A stretch of 34,942 nucleotides of DNA from a bacterium (GTDB lineage: Bacteria > Chlamydiota > Chlamydiia > Chlamydiales > SM23-39), in assembly GCA_021811265.1 (NCBI GenBank), contig JAJZPH010000017.1, positions 1 to 34,942 of the forward strand, written 5' to 3'. Position numbers and translations under genes: made by a program. This document shows, piece after piece, positions 25,447-33,675 of the stretch (its first letter is position 1; each line of letters begins with the position of its first letter). The notes beneath the pieces are model-generated. The model was given only the letters and a program-made list of their open reading frames with translations. It did not search any database and was not told the DNA's origin.

Positions 25447-25887
25447 ATGCCTGTGGATCTTAAGGAAGTAAAAGAGTGGATTGCTCTGTTAGAAAAAAGT
25501 AGCTTAAAAAAATTACAATGGAAAGAAGGAGATCGCGAGCTTCTCTTAGAAAAAGGAGTTGAGGGAGAAGTGGTTTTTGAGAAGAAAAAACCACCCAGTC
25601 AGAAAGAAGAGGTGGTTATTCCCGCTTCCTCTGGCAAGGCGCCTGAGGTAAAAGGAACCTTTATTACCTCCCCGATGGTAGGCACTTTTTATTCTACACC
25701 GGCTCCCGACAAACCACCTTTTGTAAAAAAAGGAGATCGTATCAACAAGGATCAAATTGTCTGCATTGTGGAAGCAATGAAGGTGATGAACGAAGTAAAG
25801 GCTGGCGTGAATGGAACAATTGTAGAGATTCTTTGCGACCATGCGCAGCCGGTAGAATTTGGCACAAAATTATTTAGGGTCGAATGA
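25447..25887 (+). CDS. accB: Biotin carboxyl carrier protein of acetyl-CoA carboxylase
   Basis: AccB (146 residues) carries the biotin that AccC carboxylates, the first step of fatty acid synthesis. The C-terminal biotinyl domain (about 70-146) has the biotin-accepting Lys112 in VEAMKVMNE, and PMVGTFYSTPAPDKPPFV at its start. The N-terminal helix region (1-40) and a short linker precede it. A strong AAGGGGGT ribosome binding site lies before ATG 25447. The last codons overlap the accC start in an ATGA, so the two are coupled. Corresponds to CT123. Confidence 0.97.
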   Translation: MPVDLKEVKEWIALLEKSSLKKLQWKEGDRELLLEKGVEGEVVFEKKKPPSQKEEVVIPASSGKAPEVKGTFITSPMVGTFYSTPAPDKPPFVKKGDRINKDQIVCIVEAMKVMNEVKAGVNGTIVEILCDHAQPVEFGTKLFRVE

Positions 25888-27254
25888 AAGTCTTAGTTGC
25901 AAATCGAGGAGAAATTGCAGTTCGTGTGATTCGAGCCTGCCATGACTTGGGTCTTCAAACCGTGGCTGTCTATTCCGAAGTCGATGCCGAAGCGTTGCAT
26001 GTGCTTTTAGCTGACGAGGCTATTTGTATTGGAGAAGCCCCTTCGAGCAAATCCTATTTAAAAATTTCCTCCATTCTTGCCGCTTGCGAAATTACGGGAG
26101 CAGACGCCATCCATCCGGGATATGGATTTCATAGCGAAAATGCGAATTTTGCATCCATTTGCGAAAGTTGTGGAGTGGTTTTTATTGGACCTCCTCCAAA
26201 AGCAATTTCTCTTTTAGGAAACAAGGCTGAAGCAAAAAAATTGGCGAAGAGCGCAAAAGTTCCTGTGATTCCAGGATCGGATGGTGCGATCAAAGATGTG
26301 ACCCAAGCTCTCAAAGAGGCAAGAAAAATAGGATTTCCGATTTTTATTAAAGCAGTGGCTGGTGGTGGTGGCAAGGGGATTCGCGTTGCCCTTTCCGAAG
26401 AGGAATTTGTGAAGCAGTTTGTTGCGGCGCAAACAGAAGCTGAAGTGAATTTTCACAACCCCGATGTCTATATCGAAAAAATGGTCCTGCACCCGCGCCA
26501 TGTAGAAGTGCAGATTATCGGAGACAAGCACGGCAACTATGTACACCTGGGAGAAAGGGATTGTTCTATTCAGAGAAGAAGACAGAAGCTGATCGAAGAA
26601 ACGCCGAGCCCTATTCTTTCTTCTTCTCTTCGCAAAAAGATGGGAGAGGCGGCTCTTCATTTGGCCAAAGAGGCAAAATACCATTCAGTGGGAACGGTGG
26701 AATTTTTGGTCGACAATGAAAAGAATTTTTATTTCATGGAGATGAACACGCGCATACAGGTGGAACATACGATTACAGAGGAAATGACGGGAATCGATCT
26801 TGTAGCGGAGCAGATTCGTATCGCTTGTGGAGAAAAGCTTTCTTTCAAACAGAAAGAAATAGAGTTAGAGGGGCATGTCTTTGAATTTCGCATCAATGCC
26901 GAAGATCCCAAAAACCGATTCATGCCATCGCCAGGCAAGTTGGAATATTATATTGTTCCTGGAGGCCCCCATGTTCGGTTGGATAGTGCTTGCTATGCAG
27001 GATATACGATTCCTCCGCATTACGATTCGCTGATTGCCAAGCTGATCGTGAAAGGAAAGAATCGGAAAGAAGCGATTGAGATAGCCAAAAGAGCTCTGAG
27101 AGAATTTCACATTACCGGAGTTTCTTCTACAATACCTTTTCACCTTTATATGCTCGAGGATAAGCGATTTTTAGAAAATGACTATACCTTGAGCTATGTA
27201 GATTCATTAATCGCGGAAGGATGTCTCTTCACTCATCCTCACAGTGAGCGATAG
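25884..27254 (+). CDS. accC: Acetyl-CoA carboxylase, biotin carboxylase subunit
   Basis: AccC (456 residues) uses ATP and bicarbonate to carboxylate biotin on AccB. The N-terminal domain starts MKVLVANRGEIAVRVIRA, the ATP-grasp domain has the glycine-rich loop VAGGGGKGIRV near residue 158, ERDCSIQRRRQKLIEE near 228, and the metal/substrate stretch FMEMNTRIQVEHTITEE near 288-304. The C-terminal domain is complete. The start overlaps the accB stop by four bases. Corresponds to CT124. The next gene follows after 12 bases. Confidence 0.97.
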   Translation: MKVLVANRGEIAVRVIRACHDLGLQTVAVYSEVDAEALHVLLADEAICIGEAPSSKSYLKISSILAACEITGADAIHPGYGFHSENANFASICESCGVVFIGPPPKAISLLGNKAEAKKLAKSAKVPVIPGSDGAIKDVTQALKEARKIGFPIFIKAVAGGGGKGIRVALSEEEFVKQFVAAQTEAEVNFHNPDVYIEKMVLHPRHVEVQIIGDKHGNYVHLGERDCSIQRRRQKLIEETPSPILSSSLRKKMGEAALHLAKEAKYHSVGTVEFLVDNEKNFYFMEMNTRIQVEHTITEEMTGIDLVAEQIRIACGEKLSFKQKEIELEGHVFEFRINAEDPKNRFMPSPGKLEYYIVPGGPHVRLDSACYAGYTIPPHYDSLIAKLIVKGKNRKEAIEIAKRALREFHITGVSSTIPFHLYMLEDKRFLENDYTLSYVDSLIAEGCLFTHPHSER

Positions 27255-27266
27255 GTAAGGGAAAAT

Positions 27267-28160
27267 ATGAAAAAGGGAATTATCTTGGCGGGAGGGAGTG
27301 GGTCCCGTCTTTTTCCAGCGACACTTGCCATTTCAAAGCAGCTGCTTCCCGTTTTTGACAAACCGATGATCTATTATCCTCTTTCCATTTTGATGCTTGC
27401 AAACATTCGCGAGATACTCATTATTTCCACACCCGAAGATCTTCCGCGCTTTGAACGACTTTTTCGCGACGGGTCACACTTAGGGCTGAAATTTTCCTAT
27501 GCAAGCCAGCCGAAACCCGAAGGGATTGCGCAAGCCTTTCTTCTTGGAAAAGAATTTATTGGGAAAGACCCCGTTCTTTTAATTCTTGGAGACAATATTT
27601 TTTATGGTCATGACCTTTCACAGCTTTTAAAAGAGAGTATTTGTACTCATGATGGGGGAGGCCTTATTTTTGGGTATCGTGTGCAAGATCCCGAGCGCTA
27701 TGGAGTGGTGGATTTCGACAAGGCGGGAAATGTGCACTCCATTGAAGAGAAGCCCAAGAAACCCAAATCTTCTTATGCAATTCCGGGTATTTATCTCTAC
27801 GACAATGATGTGATCCAAATTGCAAGTTCGCTGCGCCCTTCCAAAAGAGGCGAGTTAGAAATTACCGATATCCATCGCGCCTATCTTGAGAGAGGGAAGC
27901 TTCGAGTAAAAATTTTAGGTCGTGGCTATGCTTGGCTGGATGCTGGGACACATGAAGCATTGCAAAGAGCAGCTTCTTTTGTCCAAACGATCGAACAAAG
28001 ACAGGGGATTAAAATTGCCTGTATTGAAGAGATTGCCTTTCAAATGGGATACATCGACGCCACACAGCTCTCTTTGCTTGTGCGCTCTATGCAAGAGACT
28101 GAGTACGGGCGTTATTTAGCGCGGCTTTTGAAAAAAGAAGACCTCGCCACTCCTTGTTAG
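27267..28160 (+). CDS. rfbA: Glucose-1-phosphate thymidylyltransferase (RmlA/RfbA)
   Basis: This 297-residue nucleotidyltransferase makes dTDP-glucose from dTTP and glucose 1-phosphate. The signature is complete: GIILAGGSGSRLFPAT then SKQLLPVFDKPMIYYPL at the N-terminus, ILGDNIFYGHDL near residue 108, EKPKKPKSSYAIPGIYLYD near 160, RGELEITDIHRAYL and GYAWLDAGTHEAL. The family length is about 290. It closes the accBC run. No rmlB, rmlC or rmlD gene lies nearby in this window, so its pathway partners must be elsewhere or absent. The stop overlaps the convergent LOG gene stop by three bases. Confidence 0.95.
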   Translation: MKKGIILAGGSGSRLFPATLAISKQLLPVFDKPMIYYPLSILMLANIREILIISTPEDLPRFERLFRDGSHLGLKFSYASQPKPEGIAQAFLLGKEFIGKDPVLLILGDNIFYGHDLSQLLKESICTHDGGGLIFGYRVQDPERYGVVDFDKAGNVHSIEEKPKKPKSSYAIPGIYLYDNDVIQIASSLRPSKRGELEITDIHRAYLERGKLRVKILGRGYAWLDAGTHEALQRAASFVQTIEQRQGIKIACIEEIAFQMGYIDATQLSLLVRSMQETEYGRYLARLLKKEDLATPC

Positions 28161-28837
28161 AAATTCTTTAAGCACTTGGTTTTGTTGTAATTATCAAAAA
28201 TTTCTTCGGCAATGAGATCGGGATCATCAACGACTCTAAAAAGAGAGACATCTTCTCGTGAGATGTTCCCCTTTCCTAAGACGGTTGTATGTATCCAATC
28301 CACAAGTCCTTTCCAATAATCAGATCCAACCAGAAAGACGGGAAATTTTTTTGTCTTTTTGGTCTGAATCAAATTCAGAGCTTCAAAAAGCTCGTCGATT
28401 GTTCCATAGCCTCCAGGAAGAACGACGAAAGCCTGTGCATATTTTACGAACATGAGTTTACGAACAAAGAAATGGCGAAAATTGAGTAGATATTTTTTGT
28501 CGATGAAATCGTTGGGTTTTTCTTCATAGGGAAGATCGATGCACAAGCCGCAAGATTTTCCTCCAGCCTCTTTTGCGCCTTTATTGGCAGCCTCCATAAT
28601 TCCAAAGCTACCTCCGGTTGTAATGGCAAATCCCTTTTTTGAGATTTTTTGAGCTAAGGCAATAGCAAGCTCATAATAAAGATCCGTTGTGCCTTTAGCG
28701 ACAGAAGAGCCAAAAAAGGCAACGGAAGGCCCCAGAGTGTGCATTGCTTCTGTGCTATCGACAAATTCCGCAATGATGCGAAAGATGCGCCACATTTCTG
28801 TGGAATAACTGTCTTGAAAGGGAAGCGCGTTATTCAT
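28157..28837 (-). CDS. LOG family protein (TIGR00730 type)
   Basis: A 226-residue Rossmann-fold protein of the LOG (lysine decarboxylase-like) family. The diagnostic motif PGGYGTIDE is at residues 141-149, with the preceding Arg-Lys pair in FFVRKLMFVKYA and the GGSFGIMEAANKGAKEAGG segment near 75-93. Characterised members are nucleoside 5'-monophosphate phosphoribohydrolases that release free base, including cytokinins. Older annotation as lysine decarboxylase is wrong for the family. The exact substrate here is unknown. Its start overlaps the end of the YitT gene by 8 bases, so the two are one unit. Confidence 0.9.
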   Translation of the reverse strand: MNNALPFQDSYSTEMWRIFRIIAEFVDSTEAMHTLGPSVAFFGSSVAKGTTDLYYELAIALAQKISKKGFAITTGGSFGIMEAANKGAKEAGGKSCGLCIDLPYEEKPNDFIDKKYLLNFRHFFVRKLMFVKYAQAFVVLPGGYGTIDELFEALNLIQTKKTKKFPVFLVGSDYWKGLVDWIHTTVLGKGNISREDVSLFRVVDDPDLIAEEIFDNYNKTKCLKNF

Positions 28838-29744
28838 AGAACAATCTTTTTTTCCTTTTTTGATAGGGGAAATTTGCTAGCTTGCCAGAAGCTACTTCAT
28901 GGAGATTTTCGATTGCAAGAAAAGCAGAGGGATCTTCTTTAAGAACGATTTCTTTGAGTTCGGCAAGATCGAGTCTTTCTACGATGACATAGAGAATTTC
29001 TCTATCTTCTCCAGAGTATCCTCCGATTCCGCGAATGACCGTCATTCCAAAGCCCAGCTTGTGGGTGACCAGCTCTTTGATCTGCTTTGGCTTTTGCGTA
29101 ATGATGAGAACCGATTTCATCTCTTCCAATCCTTCGATCACTATATCGATCATCTTAAATGCAACGATATATGTCATCAAGGATTGAAGTGCACTATGCC
29201 AATCGGAAAAGATGAATCCATAGGCAGAAAAGACAAAAACGTTAATGAAAAGGACGAATTGTCCTACTGTAAAGCCAAACCTTCGATTGACGATAATGCC
29301 GAGAATTTCAGTGCCATCGGTACATCCGCCGGCGCGTATAATCAATCCAATTCCTGCTCCTAAAACCGCGCCGCCGAAAACGATGATCTCAAGGATATCT
29401 CCTTCAAATGGGGAGATGTTGTCCAGCAAAGAAAGAAAAAGAGCGAAGAGGACCACAGCGAGCAGCATTTGCAGAACGAAAGATTTGCGAATGTATTTAT
29501 AAGCGAGAAAAATGAAGGGTAGGTTGAGTGCAACGAGGAAAAAGGAGAGGTAGGAGCTGCCGAAGAGCCTACCAAAAATCAGGGAGATACCAACAATGCC
29601 GCCGTCGATCAGATGGTGAGGGAAGAGAAAGAGGCGAATAGAGAGTGCTGCAAAAAAAGTACCAACTGCGATCCCAAGAAAGCTTTTGAAAAAGTTTCTC
29701 AGATATTTTGCGATGAACATAGATAAAGAAGAAGCTTTTGGCAT
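28830..29744 (-). CDS. YitT family membrane protein (DUF161/DUF2179)
   Basis: This 304-residue protein has five or six membrane segments in the first 200 residues (about 17-37, 47-67, 73-110, 118-140, 150-170 and 180-200), with family motifs FPHHLIDGGIVGISLI near residue 41 and AGGCTDGTEILGIIV near 136. A soluble C-terminal DUF2179 domain follows, with MTVIRGIGGYSGEDREILYVIV. YitT proteins are thought to be inner-membrane transporters but the substrate is not known. ATG at 29742-29744 has AAGGA nine bases before. It leads the two-gene unit with the LOG protein. Confidence 0.9.
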   Translation of the reverse strand: MPKASSLSMFIAKYLRNFFKSFLGIAVGTFFAALSIRLFLFPHHLIDGGIVGISLIFGRLFGSSYLSFFLVALNLPFIFLAYKYIRKSFVLQMLLAVVLFALFLSLLDNISPFEGDILEIIVFGGAVLGAGIGLIIRAGGCTDGTEILGIIVNRRFGFTVGQFVLFINVFVFSAYGFIFSDWHSALQSLMTYIVAFKMIDIVIEGLEEMKSVLIITQKPKQIKELVTHKLGFGMTVIRGIGGYSGEDREILYVIVERLDLAELKEIVLKEDPSAFLAIENLHEVASGKLANFPYQKRKKRLFYE

Positions 29745-29889
29745 TAGGTAAAATCCTTATGACCCGATATTTTTCAGATTGTGTCACTGGAGACGTTTAT
29801 CTTCAAGACTCTGGTCTGAATCGTTAGATAGCTTTTCGACTTAATTGAGTAAACGCGATGGGGTTACTTCCTATTTTTGAAAAACAATG
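29745..29889. other. Intergenic region between yitT-family gene and tRNA-Asp
   Basis: This 145-base stretch must hold the promoter of the minus-strand YitT gene and the 3' end of the tRNA transcript. I see no GC-rich hairpin with a T-run and no convincing -35/-10 pair in it. Confidence 0.4.
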
Positions 29890-29963
29890 CGCGGGAGACG
29901 GGGCTTGAACCCGCAACTTCCGACGTGACAGGCCGGTGCTCTAACCAATTGAACTACTCCCGC
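29890..29963 (-). tRNA. tRNA-Asp (GTC)
   Basis: A 74-base cloverleaf read on the minus strand. The 7-bp acceptor stem pairs GCGGGAG with CTCCCGC, the discriminator base is G, the anticodon loop CTGTCAC gives GTC, and the T-arm is GCGGGTTCAAGCCCCGT. CCA is not encoded. It lies 6 bases downstream of tRNA-Val. Confidence 0.97.
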
Positions 29964-29969
29964 ATCTTT

Positions 29970-30042
29970 TGGGCGCAACAGGACTCGAACCTATGACAAC
30001 CTGTGTGTAAGACAGGAGCTCTACCAACTGAGCTATACGCCC
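29970..30042 (-). tRNA. tRNA-Val (TAC)
   Basis: A 73-base cloverleaf on the minus strand. The acceptor stem pairs GGGCGTA with TGCGCCC (one G-U), the discriminator is A, the anticodon loop is CTTACAC giving TAC, and the T-loop has the usual TTCGAGT. CCA is not encoded. It follows surE by 35 bases and precedes tRNA-Asp, probably in one transcript. Confidence 0.97.
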
Positions 30043-30077
30043 GTAAAAGAATAATCAGCTTACCAGTTTACGAGATT

Positions 30078-30860
30078 TCATTCAAGCGTCAAGGAGCTAT
30101 CAAAGAGTTCTTTTTTTTGTTCGAAGTAGGAAAAATCGGTCCATTCGCGAATATGGATAGGGACAATGGTAATATAGCCTTTTTTGAGAAGGGCGATATC
30201 GCTTTCTTCATCTTCGATGGGGAAATGCCAGCCATCAGTTAGGGCATAAGAGAGGCGGCCATCTGTATGTTGTAGTGGGGTAGGGTTTCCATGCCAGAAA
30301 CCTTGGCCTTGGCGTGCCAAGCGGAGCCCTTTGATGTCGGTTCTGTTTGGAAAAGTAACGTTAAAGAAGGTTCCTGCTGATGGTGGGTGTTGTAAAATGA
30401 AAGAGATGATGGGAAAGATAAAAGGTTCGAAAGGTTCAAAGAGGGGCTGCTTATGGCTTTCCGAGGAAAAGGCGATTCCTAGTACCCCCTGAAGCACTCC
30501 TTCGATGACGCCGCCGACGGTTCCACTATAAAAAATGCATCTTCCGGCATTGGAGCCCTTATTGATTCCCGAGATGATGAGATCGGGTTGTTTGTCTTTG
30601 AGAATGACGTTCATGCCCAATTTGATACAATCTGCAGGTGTTCCGTTCACGCTCCAGACGTAAGGGTGGCTGCCCCAAGAAACATTTTTTATGTGCAAGG
30701 AAGTATTAGGTGATGTGGCGACCCCCATGCCTGATTTTTCAGAATCTGGGGCAACAATAAAAGTGTGGGAGTGCTCTTTCACGGATCGCCAAAGCGATTG
30801 AATACCGGGGGCGTTTACACCATCGTCATTTGTGAGAAGGATAGATGGTTTTTTTTTCAT
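30078..30860 (-). CDS. surE: 5'-nucleotidase SurE
   Basis: SurE (260 residues) is a metal-dependent phosphatase that dephosphorylates nucleoside 5'-monophosphates and short polyphosphates. The family motifs are present: ILLTNDDGVNAPG with the metal-binding Asp12-Asp13, APDSEKSGMG near 38-46 (usually QRSG), VNGTPADCIKLG near 71, SGINKGSNAG near 97-106 with metal-binding Asn100, and YSGTVGGVIEG near 111. The length is normal. The ATG overlaps the end of the symporter gene by four bases, so it is co-translated with it. tRNA-Val and tRNA-Asp follow on the same strand. Confidence 0.95.
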   Translation of the reverse strand: MKKKPSILLTNDDGVNAPGIQSLWRSVKEHSHTFIVAPDSEKSGMGVATSPNTSLHIKNVSWGSHPYVWSVNGTPADCIKLGMNVILKDKQPDLIISGINKGSNAGRCIFYSGTVGGVIEGVLQGVLGIAFSSESHKQPLFEPFEPFIFPIISFILQHPPSAGTFFNVTFPNRTDIKGLRLARQGQGFWHGNPTPLQHTDGRLSYALTDGWHFPIEDEESDIALLKKGYITIVPIHIREWTDFSYFEQKKELFDSSLTLE

Positions 30861-32287
30861 TTGCGAACTTCCTCTTTTTGGGACAGAGAAGTAATACTAT
30901 AGATTGCAAGAGAGCTTAAGATAAATCCGACAATCATCGAAGGAATGGGTATTTCGTACCATTCGGCGATGAGAGGCCAAAGCGCAGCAGAAAGACCACC
31001 AGTAAGAATGCCGGCAAGGGCAGCGCTTTTTGTGACTTTTTCCCAGTAGAGTGAAAAGAGAAGTAGGGGCCCAAAGGAAGCTCCCAAGCCCGACCAGGCG
31101 TAGAGAACAAGGCTATAGATAGAAGAATTTTGGAAAAAAGCGACCAAAAAAGCGATAAGGCCCATAAAAAGAACGCTAAAACGGGAAGCCCAAAGAAGCT
31201 CTTTTTCAGAAGATTTTTGATGAAAAATGCGTTTGTAAAGATCTTCGGTAATGCTGGAGGCAGATACAAGGATTTGCGCTGCCATTACGTTTGTGGCAGC
31301 GGCAATAATGGCGCACAGGATCAATCCTGAAAAAAATGGAGGAAGAGTTGCTTTGACCACTTCTAAAGTGATGAGTTCTTCGTTGTAGAGCCCTCTTGGA
31401 AAAATAAGAATGCCGATCAGGCCGAAAAGGGTTGCGCCACAAAGCGCCAGTGTCTGCCAAGTAAGCCCGAGGTATTTTGCCTTATTCATTTCTTTTACAT
31501 TCTTGATGCCCATGAAGCGTGTGACGATATGAGGCTGTCCAAAATAGCCGAGGCCCCATCCACAGCTGATCATGAGGATGTCGAAAAGGGTCTTTATATT
31601 TAGGTTGGGTAAAAGAGAAGTAGCAAGTCTTTTTTGTTCCATGAGATAATAAATACGCGTCAATCCTCCCAGGTCGATCAAAAGATAGATGGGAATAATC
31701 AGAATGACAGCTAGCAGGAAAATCCCTTGGACTAAATCGATCCAAGCAACGGTGACATATCCTCCTAAAAAGACATAGCTGACGACTAAAAAGAGGCCAA
31801 ACGAGATCCCAATAAAATAACTGAAACCAAAAAGAGATTTTATTAAAAAACCGAAAGCGACAAGACCTGCAGAAATATAGAAGGCATAAAAGAGCAGGGT
31901 TAAAAGAGCGGAAGCAATGCGAATGGATCCTGATGGATCTTGGAAGCGTTTTTCGAAAAAAGTGTTTAGGGTCAAGCTCTCTGTTTTTTCGGTACCCATG
32001 CGGAGCCTCGGAGCGACGAACTGCCAGTTCAAAAACATAAAAAAGACAAGTCCGATGGCGAGCCAAATATTAAAAATGCCAGTGGCAAAGATCAAAGCAG
32101 GATAGGCCATGAAAAGCCATTGGCTCATATCGCTTCCATGTGCAGAAAGGGCGGTGAGCCAAAAATTCAACGAGCGATTGCCGATGATAAAATCTGTATC
32201 TGTTTTTTGCTTGTGATAGGAAATCGTAACTACAAGAACTAGAAGAAGAAAGTAGGAGAAAAAAGTAAACACTTCCGACAAATGCAT
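30857..32287 (-). CDS. putP: Sodium/solute symporter (PutP-like, SSF family)
   Basis: This 476-residue inner-membrane protein has about 13 membrane segments and belongs to the sodium:solute symporter family. The PutP-type signatures are present: SAHGSDMSQWLFMAYPALIF near residue 48, RFQDPSGSIRIASALL, and GWGLGYFGQPHIVTRFMGI near 248, where E. coli PutP has GLGYFGQPHI. Proline is the most likely substrate, with pantothenate or other solutes as alternatives. I chose ATG 32285-32287 (MHLSEVFTFF) because it fits the family N-terminus and has AAGGA upstream. ATG 32299 and TTG 32308 are in frame. Palindromic repeat D separates it from the ttcA-like gene upstream. Confidence 0.88.
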   Translation of the reverse strand: MHLSEVFTFFSYFLLLVLVVTISYHKQKTDTDFIIGNRSLNFWLTALSAHGSDMSQWLFMAYPALIFATGIFNIWLAIGLVFFMFLNWQFVAPRLRMGTEKTESLTLNTFFEKRFQDPSGSIRIASALLTLLFYAFYISAGLVAFGFLIKSLFGFSYFIGISFGLFLVVSYVFLGGYVTVAWIDLVQGIFLLAVILIIPIYLLIDLGGLTRIYYLMEQKRLATSLLPNLNIKTLFDILMISCGWGLGYFGQPHIVTRFMGIKNVKEMNKAKYLGLTWQTLALCGATLFGLIGILIFPRGLYNEELITLEVVKATLPPFFSGLILCAIIAAATNVMAAQILVSASSITEDLYKRIFHQKSSEKELLWASRFSVLFMGLIAFLVAFFQNSSIYSLVLYAWSGLGASFGPLLLFSLYWEKVTKSAALAGILTGGLSAALWPLIAEWYEIPIPSMIVGFILSSLAIYSITSLSQKEEVRK

Positions 32288-32345
32288 GGAATCCAACATC
32301 CTTGTCAACTTTGATACTCTATATAAAGGTTAAATGCAAGAAAGA

Positions 32346-32513
32346 TATATACAAAGAACTTGGAAAATCGGTTTTTGAAGCTACGCGAAAATCCTCGCGG
32401 TTGAAAGATCGCAAGCTACCCCATATTTTCATTAATATTGAGTAGCTTATGATCTTTCAACCCCGAGTTTTTGGCGTGCTCCAAAAGCCGATTTTCCAAG
32501 TTCTTTGTGTATA
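32346..32513. repeat. Palindromic repeat, unit D (full-length, 168 bp, inverted relative to A and B)
   Basis: Same length as unit B. The ends match TATAnACAAAGAACTTGG and its complement with single mismatches. The inner arm types are swapped relative to B: the GCTACGCGAAAATCCTCGCGG-type arm is on the left and the CACGCCAAAAACTCGGGG-type arm on the right, so D lies in opposite orientation. The central palindrome (32403-32458) differs from that of B at paired positions that keep the stem intact. It sits 7 bases beyond the ttcA-like stop and 58 bases before the symporter start. Confidence 0.93.
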
Positions 32514-32520
32514 GCTCGTT

Positions 32521-33264
32521 TCATGCAGTTTTTTCGGCCTTTTTTGATCCATAAAATATTGCACTATGAGACAAATTTTTTCTTGCATTGGGGAATTCTT
32601 TTTCCATTGCTTGCACTAAGCGTTCTGCAGATTTTCTCTTTGTATTTGCTCCAAAGGGACAAGTACAGGAGGTGGTTAAAAACCCATGGTTATGTGCAAA
32701 TCGAATGATTTCTTCTTCCGACACATAAATGAAAGGGCGGATGATGGTAATGTCATATTGCACCATTTTGATTTTTGCTAGCATGGAGCAAAATTCTCCC
32801 TTTTGTAATAGATTCATGAGGAGTGTTTGGATATTGTCATCGCGATGATGGGCAAAAGCGATCGTTGAAGAGCCGATGGTGCGAGCGGCGGTAAAGAGCA
32901 GTTTTCTTCGAATGCGCGAACAAGCGTAGCATTCCAGTTTTTCTTTGACATCTGGGAAAGGTTGTAGGATCAAAGGAACACCGAGTTCTTTGCAGATGGC
33001 GGTTACATTATTTTTTGTTTTTTCTCCATTGGGAGAAAACCGTTCTTCGACGTGGAGTGCATGAAGGTGAAAAGGAGGAAACCCTCTGCCTGATATGGCA
33101 TGCAGCAAAAAGAGCAAAGAAAGGCTGTCCTTACCTCCGCTGAGTGCGACGGACAAAGGAGAGGAAGAATCGATCATCGAAAAATCATAAAGAGCCTTGC
33201 GGCAAGAGCTTTCTATGCTTCTTCCAAGTTTTGTCCAAGGAGGACGAGCGATGGCTATGGACAT
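32521..33264 (-). CDS. ttcA: TtcA-like PP-loop tRNA 2-thiolation enzyme
   Basis: This 247-residue protein has the PP-loop SGGKDS at residues 42-47 and belongs to the TtcA/TilS ATPase superfamily. It is TtcA-like and not TilS-like because of the CxxC pair Cys112/Cys115 followed by SRIRRKLL, and the late cysteines Cys200/Cys202 in TSCTCPFG; these positions match the iron-sulfur cysteines of TtcA, which makes 2-thiocytidine at tRNA position 32. HVEERF and AFAHHRDDNIQTLLMNLL also fit. AAGGA precedes ATG 33262-33264, and a TATAAT (33287-33292, minus) lies upstream. TilS would be the alternative, but it lacks the CxxC. Confidence 0.85.
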   Translation of the reverse strand: MSIAIARPPWTKLGRSIESSCRKALYDFSMIDSSSPLSVALSGGKDSLSLLFLLHAISGRGFPPFHLHALHVEERFSPNGEKTKNNVTAICKELGVPLILQPFPDVKEKLECYACSRIRRKLLFTAARTIGSSTIAFAHHRDDNIQTLLMNLLQKGEFCSMLAKIKMVQYDITIIRPFIYVSEEEIIRFAHNHGFLTTSCTCPFGANTKRKSAERLVQAMEKEFPNARKNLSHSAIFYGSKKAEKTA

Positions 33265-33286
33265 AATTTTTCCTTAAAAAATGAAA

Positions 33287-33312
33287 ATTATAGCTAGACT
33301 TTTGATAAAAGT
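33287..33312 (-). promoter_or_regulatory. Candidate ttcA -10 and adjoining palindrome
   Basis: On the minus strand a TATAAT (33287-33292) lies 22 bases before the ATG at 33264. Directly upstream is a 15-base palindrome ACTTTTGATAAAAGT (33298-33312, 6-bp arms). No clear -35 is seen. The palindrome would lie between -10 and -35 and could be an operator. Confidence 0.35.
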
Positions 33313-33350
33313 TCATGTATTTTTTAAGGGTTTTTATTTTTGGATGATCT

Positions 33351-33614
33351 ATGGAAGGAAAAGTTGGTCGCAATGATCCCTGCCCCTGCGGCTCTGGGAA
33401 AAAGTTTAAAAAATGTTGTGAACAGACTCTAATTGCAAAAAAGTTTCGAGCATCGAGACTGGATAGTTCTTCTTTGGCTGGAAGAGCGGTAAAGGTGTCC
33501 CAGAGTCTATCGGGTCTTTTTTCGAAAGCTTCTGCTGAAGCGCCGCCGAAAGGAGAAGAAAAACCCGGCGTAGAAGCACCTCCCACTGAAGAAAAGGACT
33601 TTCCTAAAGAATAG
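33351..33614 (+). CDS. SEC-C motif zinc-binding small protein
   Basis: This 87-residue protein begins with a complete SEC-C zinc motif, [13 protein letters not shown] at residues 11-23, preceded by GRNDP. This is the same metal-binding motif found at the C-terminus of SecA, where it contacts SecB and the ribosome. Residues 24-87 are Ser/Ala/Pro/Glu-rich and look disordered. Small stand-alone SEC-C proteins are common and their function is not known. ATG 33351 has GGATGA before it. The gene ends shortly before the tRNA-Thr promoter. It is unrelated in function to its neighbours as far as I can see. Confidence 0.82.
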   Translation: MEGKVGRNDPCPCGSGKKFKKCCEQTLIAKKFRASRLDSSSLAGRAVKVSQSLSGLFSKASAEAPPKGEEKPGVEAPPTEEKDFPKE

Positions 33615-33632
33615 CTTGGGATAACTCTTTTC

Positions 33633-33661
33633 TTGAAGGAAAGCTTTTAAGCTGTTATACA
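33633..33661 (+). promoter_or_regulatory. Promoter of the tRNA-Thr/tRNA-Tyr unit
   Basis: TTGAAG (33633-33638) and TATACA (33656-33661) are separated by exactly 17 bases and end 14 bases before tRNA-Thr, giving an expected start near 33668. This is the best sigma-66/sigma-70 type promoter in the window. Confidence 0.75.
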
Positions 33662-33675
33662 ATTGCTTCATTCCT

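Noticed and set aside
32521-33264. TilS (tRNA-Ile lysidine synthase) for the PP-loop protein
   Set aside because: The CxxC pair at 112/115 and later cysteines are TtcA features; TilS lacks them.
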